The notes under the pieces: generated by a model | What the model saw: the letters and a program-made list of their open reading frames with translations, nothing else | Database searches by the model: none | Told to the model about the DNA's origin: nothing | NCBI GenBank assembly: GCA_947427985.1 | Contig: CANEKB010000020.1 | Location: 1-13,963 of the forward strand | Direction: 5' to 3' | Length of the DNA: 13,963 bases | From: an uncultured Candidatus Saccharibacteria bacterium | GTDB lineage: Bacteria > Patescibacteriota > Saccharimonadia > Saccharimonadales > Saccharimonadaceae | Shown here: piece after piece, positions 13,654-13,963 of the stretch | Layout of the letters: each line of letters opens with the position of its first letter | How positions within the stretch are numbered: the stretch's first letter is position 1 | Program-made: the position numbers and the translations under genes

Positions 13654-13963
13654 CAATCCCAGACTGACGCTCGCCGCGCTACCATTGCTTCCTGCTCCAC
13701 CTACTAACCATCAGTAGAGCCCAGCTCTAAGTTCCAGAAAACTTTAAGCCCTCCCTCAGAACCCCCGCATTGTTCTTAATCCCCTTCAGGCATTTCGCTT
13801 CGAGTTCAGGATTAGAAGATTGCTCCAGAGCAATCTAGCGCAAACTTGCGCTTTATCCCTCCTCGACGTTTGAGTATGATAGGAATATCAGTTAGTTCCT
13901 TCTACTCAGCCAGATCTTTAATGCCCCGCTTTCTAACGAAAGCGGGGCAAAAACATGCTGAAA
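13654..13963. other. Gene-free, hairpin-rich region at the right edge
   Basis: No convincing reading frame is present on either strand. At least seven local inverted repeats occur: CTACT/AGTAG (13701-13717), TAGAGC/GCTCTA (13715-13729), AAGTT/AACTT (13729-13744), TTCTTAATCC/GGATTAGAA (13773-13817), AGATTGCT/AGCAATCT (13817-13836), AGCGCA/TGCGCT (13837-13852), AGGAA/TTCCT (13881-13900), and an 11-pair GCCCCGCTTTC/GAAAGCGGGGC (13923-13948, loop TAAC). The plus strand is rich in C and T for the first half. GCAATC at 13653 could also pair with GATTGC at 13819. This may be a structured RNA gene or the end of a mobile or repeat element; the sequence alone does not decide. Confidence 0.5.

Noticed and set aside
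13753..13834. Short minus-strand coding remnant (reads ALEQSSNPELEAKC...)
   Set aside because: The frame is bounded by TAG codons on both sides, has no start or ribosome site, and overlaps hairpins; not enough to call a pseudogene.
13660..13860. SRP RNA, RNase P RNA or tmRNA in the right-edge region
   Set aside because: A CAGGAAGCA stretch on the minus strand recalls SRP RNA, but the conserved GGTCAGG...GGAAGCAGCC core is absent, and no RNase P or tmRNA signature could be found.
1..13963. CRISPR array, transposase or integrase
   Set aside because: No regularly spaced direct repeats were seen, and no gene in the window looks like a transposase, integrase or Cas protein.

Overview
The window looks like a chromosome segment of a Patescibacteria (CPR) bacterium, most likely Candidatus Saccharibacteria (TM7). 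I base this on the protein character: a minor-pilin cluster led by a very large secreted protein with a C-terminus I associate with Saccharibacteria, short promoters set directly against start codons, and the use of only TAA and TAG stops. No rRNA or marker gene is present to settle the taxonomy. Apart from the rubrerythrin gene and a small zinc-ribbon gene near the right end, every gene lies on the minus strand.

Left part (1-2894, read right to left): putrescine carbamoyltransferase, an APC-family antiporter of the AguD type, and the N-terminal third of agmatine deiminase (AguA), cut by the window edge. This is the gene order of the fermentative agmatine deiminase (AgDI) pathway of lactic acid bacteria. 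The antiporter would import agmatine and export putrescine, AguA makes carbamoylputrescine, and the transferase phosphorolyses it to putrescine and carbamoyl phosphate. A carbamate kinase, expected beyond the left edge, would then make ATP. Upstream lie ruvB (Holliday junction helicase motor) and, divergently transcribed, a rubrerythrin gene that ends in a strong intrinsic terminator.

Middle (4702-12451): a type IV pilus tip/minor pilin cluster. It encodes a membrane-anchored protein with an extracellular helical domain, a roughly 1,020-residue secreted adhesin-like protein, and four prepilin-like proteins in the order H-, I-, J-, K-like. The first three have a clear prepilin cleavage site with Glu at +5. 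The last lacks Glu5, as GspK and PilX proteins do, and has its own promoter. By analogy with PilY1 and minor pilins, or GspH-I-J-K, these could form a priming complex or adhesive tip on the pilus used to bind host cells. No pilus motor, platform or prepilin peptidase gene is in the window.

Right part (12559-13963): a DivIC/FtsB-like septum protein, a tRNA with anticodon CAT that resembles the lysidine-dependent tRNA-Ile2, a small zinc-ribbon protein of unknown role behind a structured leader, and about 310 bases without a convincing gene but dense in hairpins.

A recurring regulatory pattern is a -10 box only 6-8 bases before the ATG of the first gene of a transcription unit, which implies leaderless mRNAs. 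Genes inside operons have Shine-Dalgarno sequences instead.
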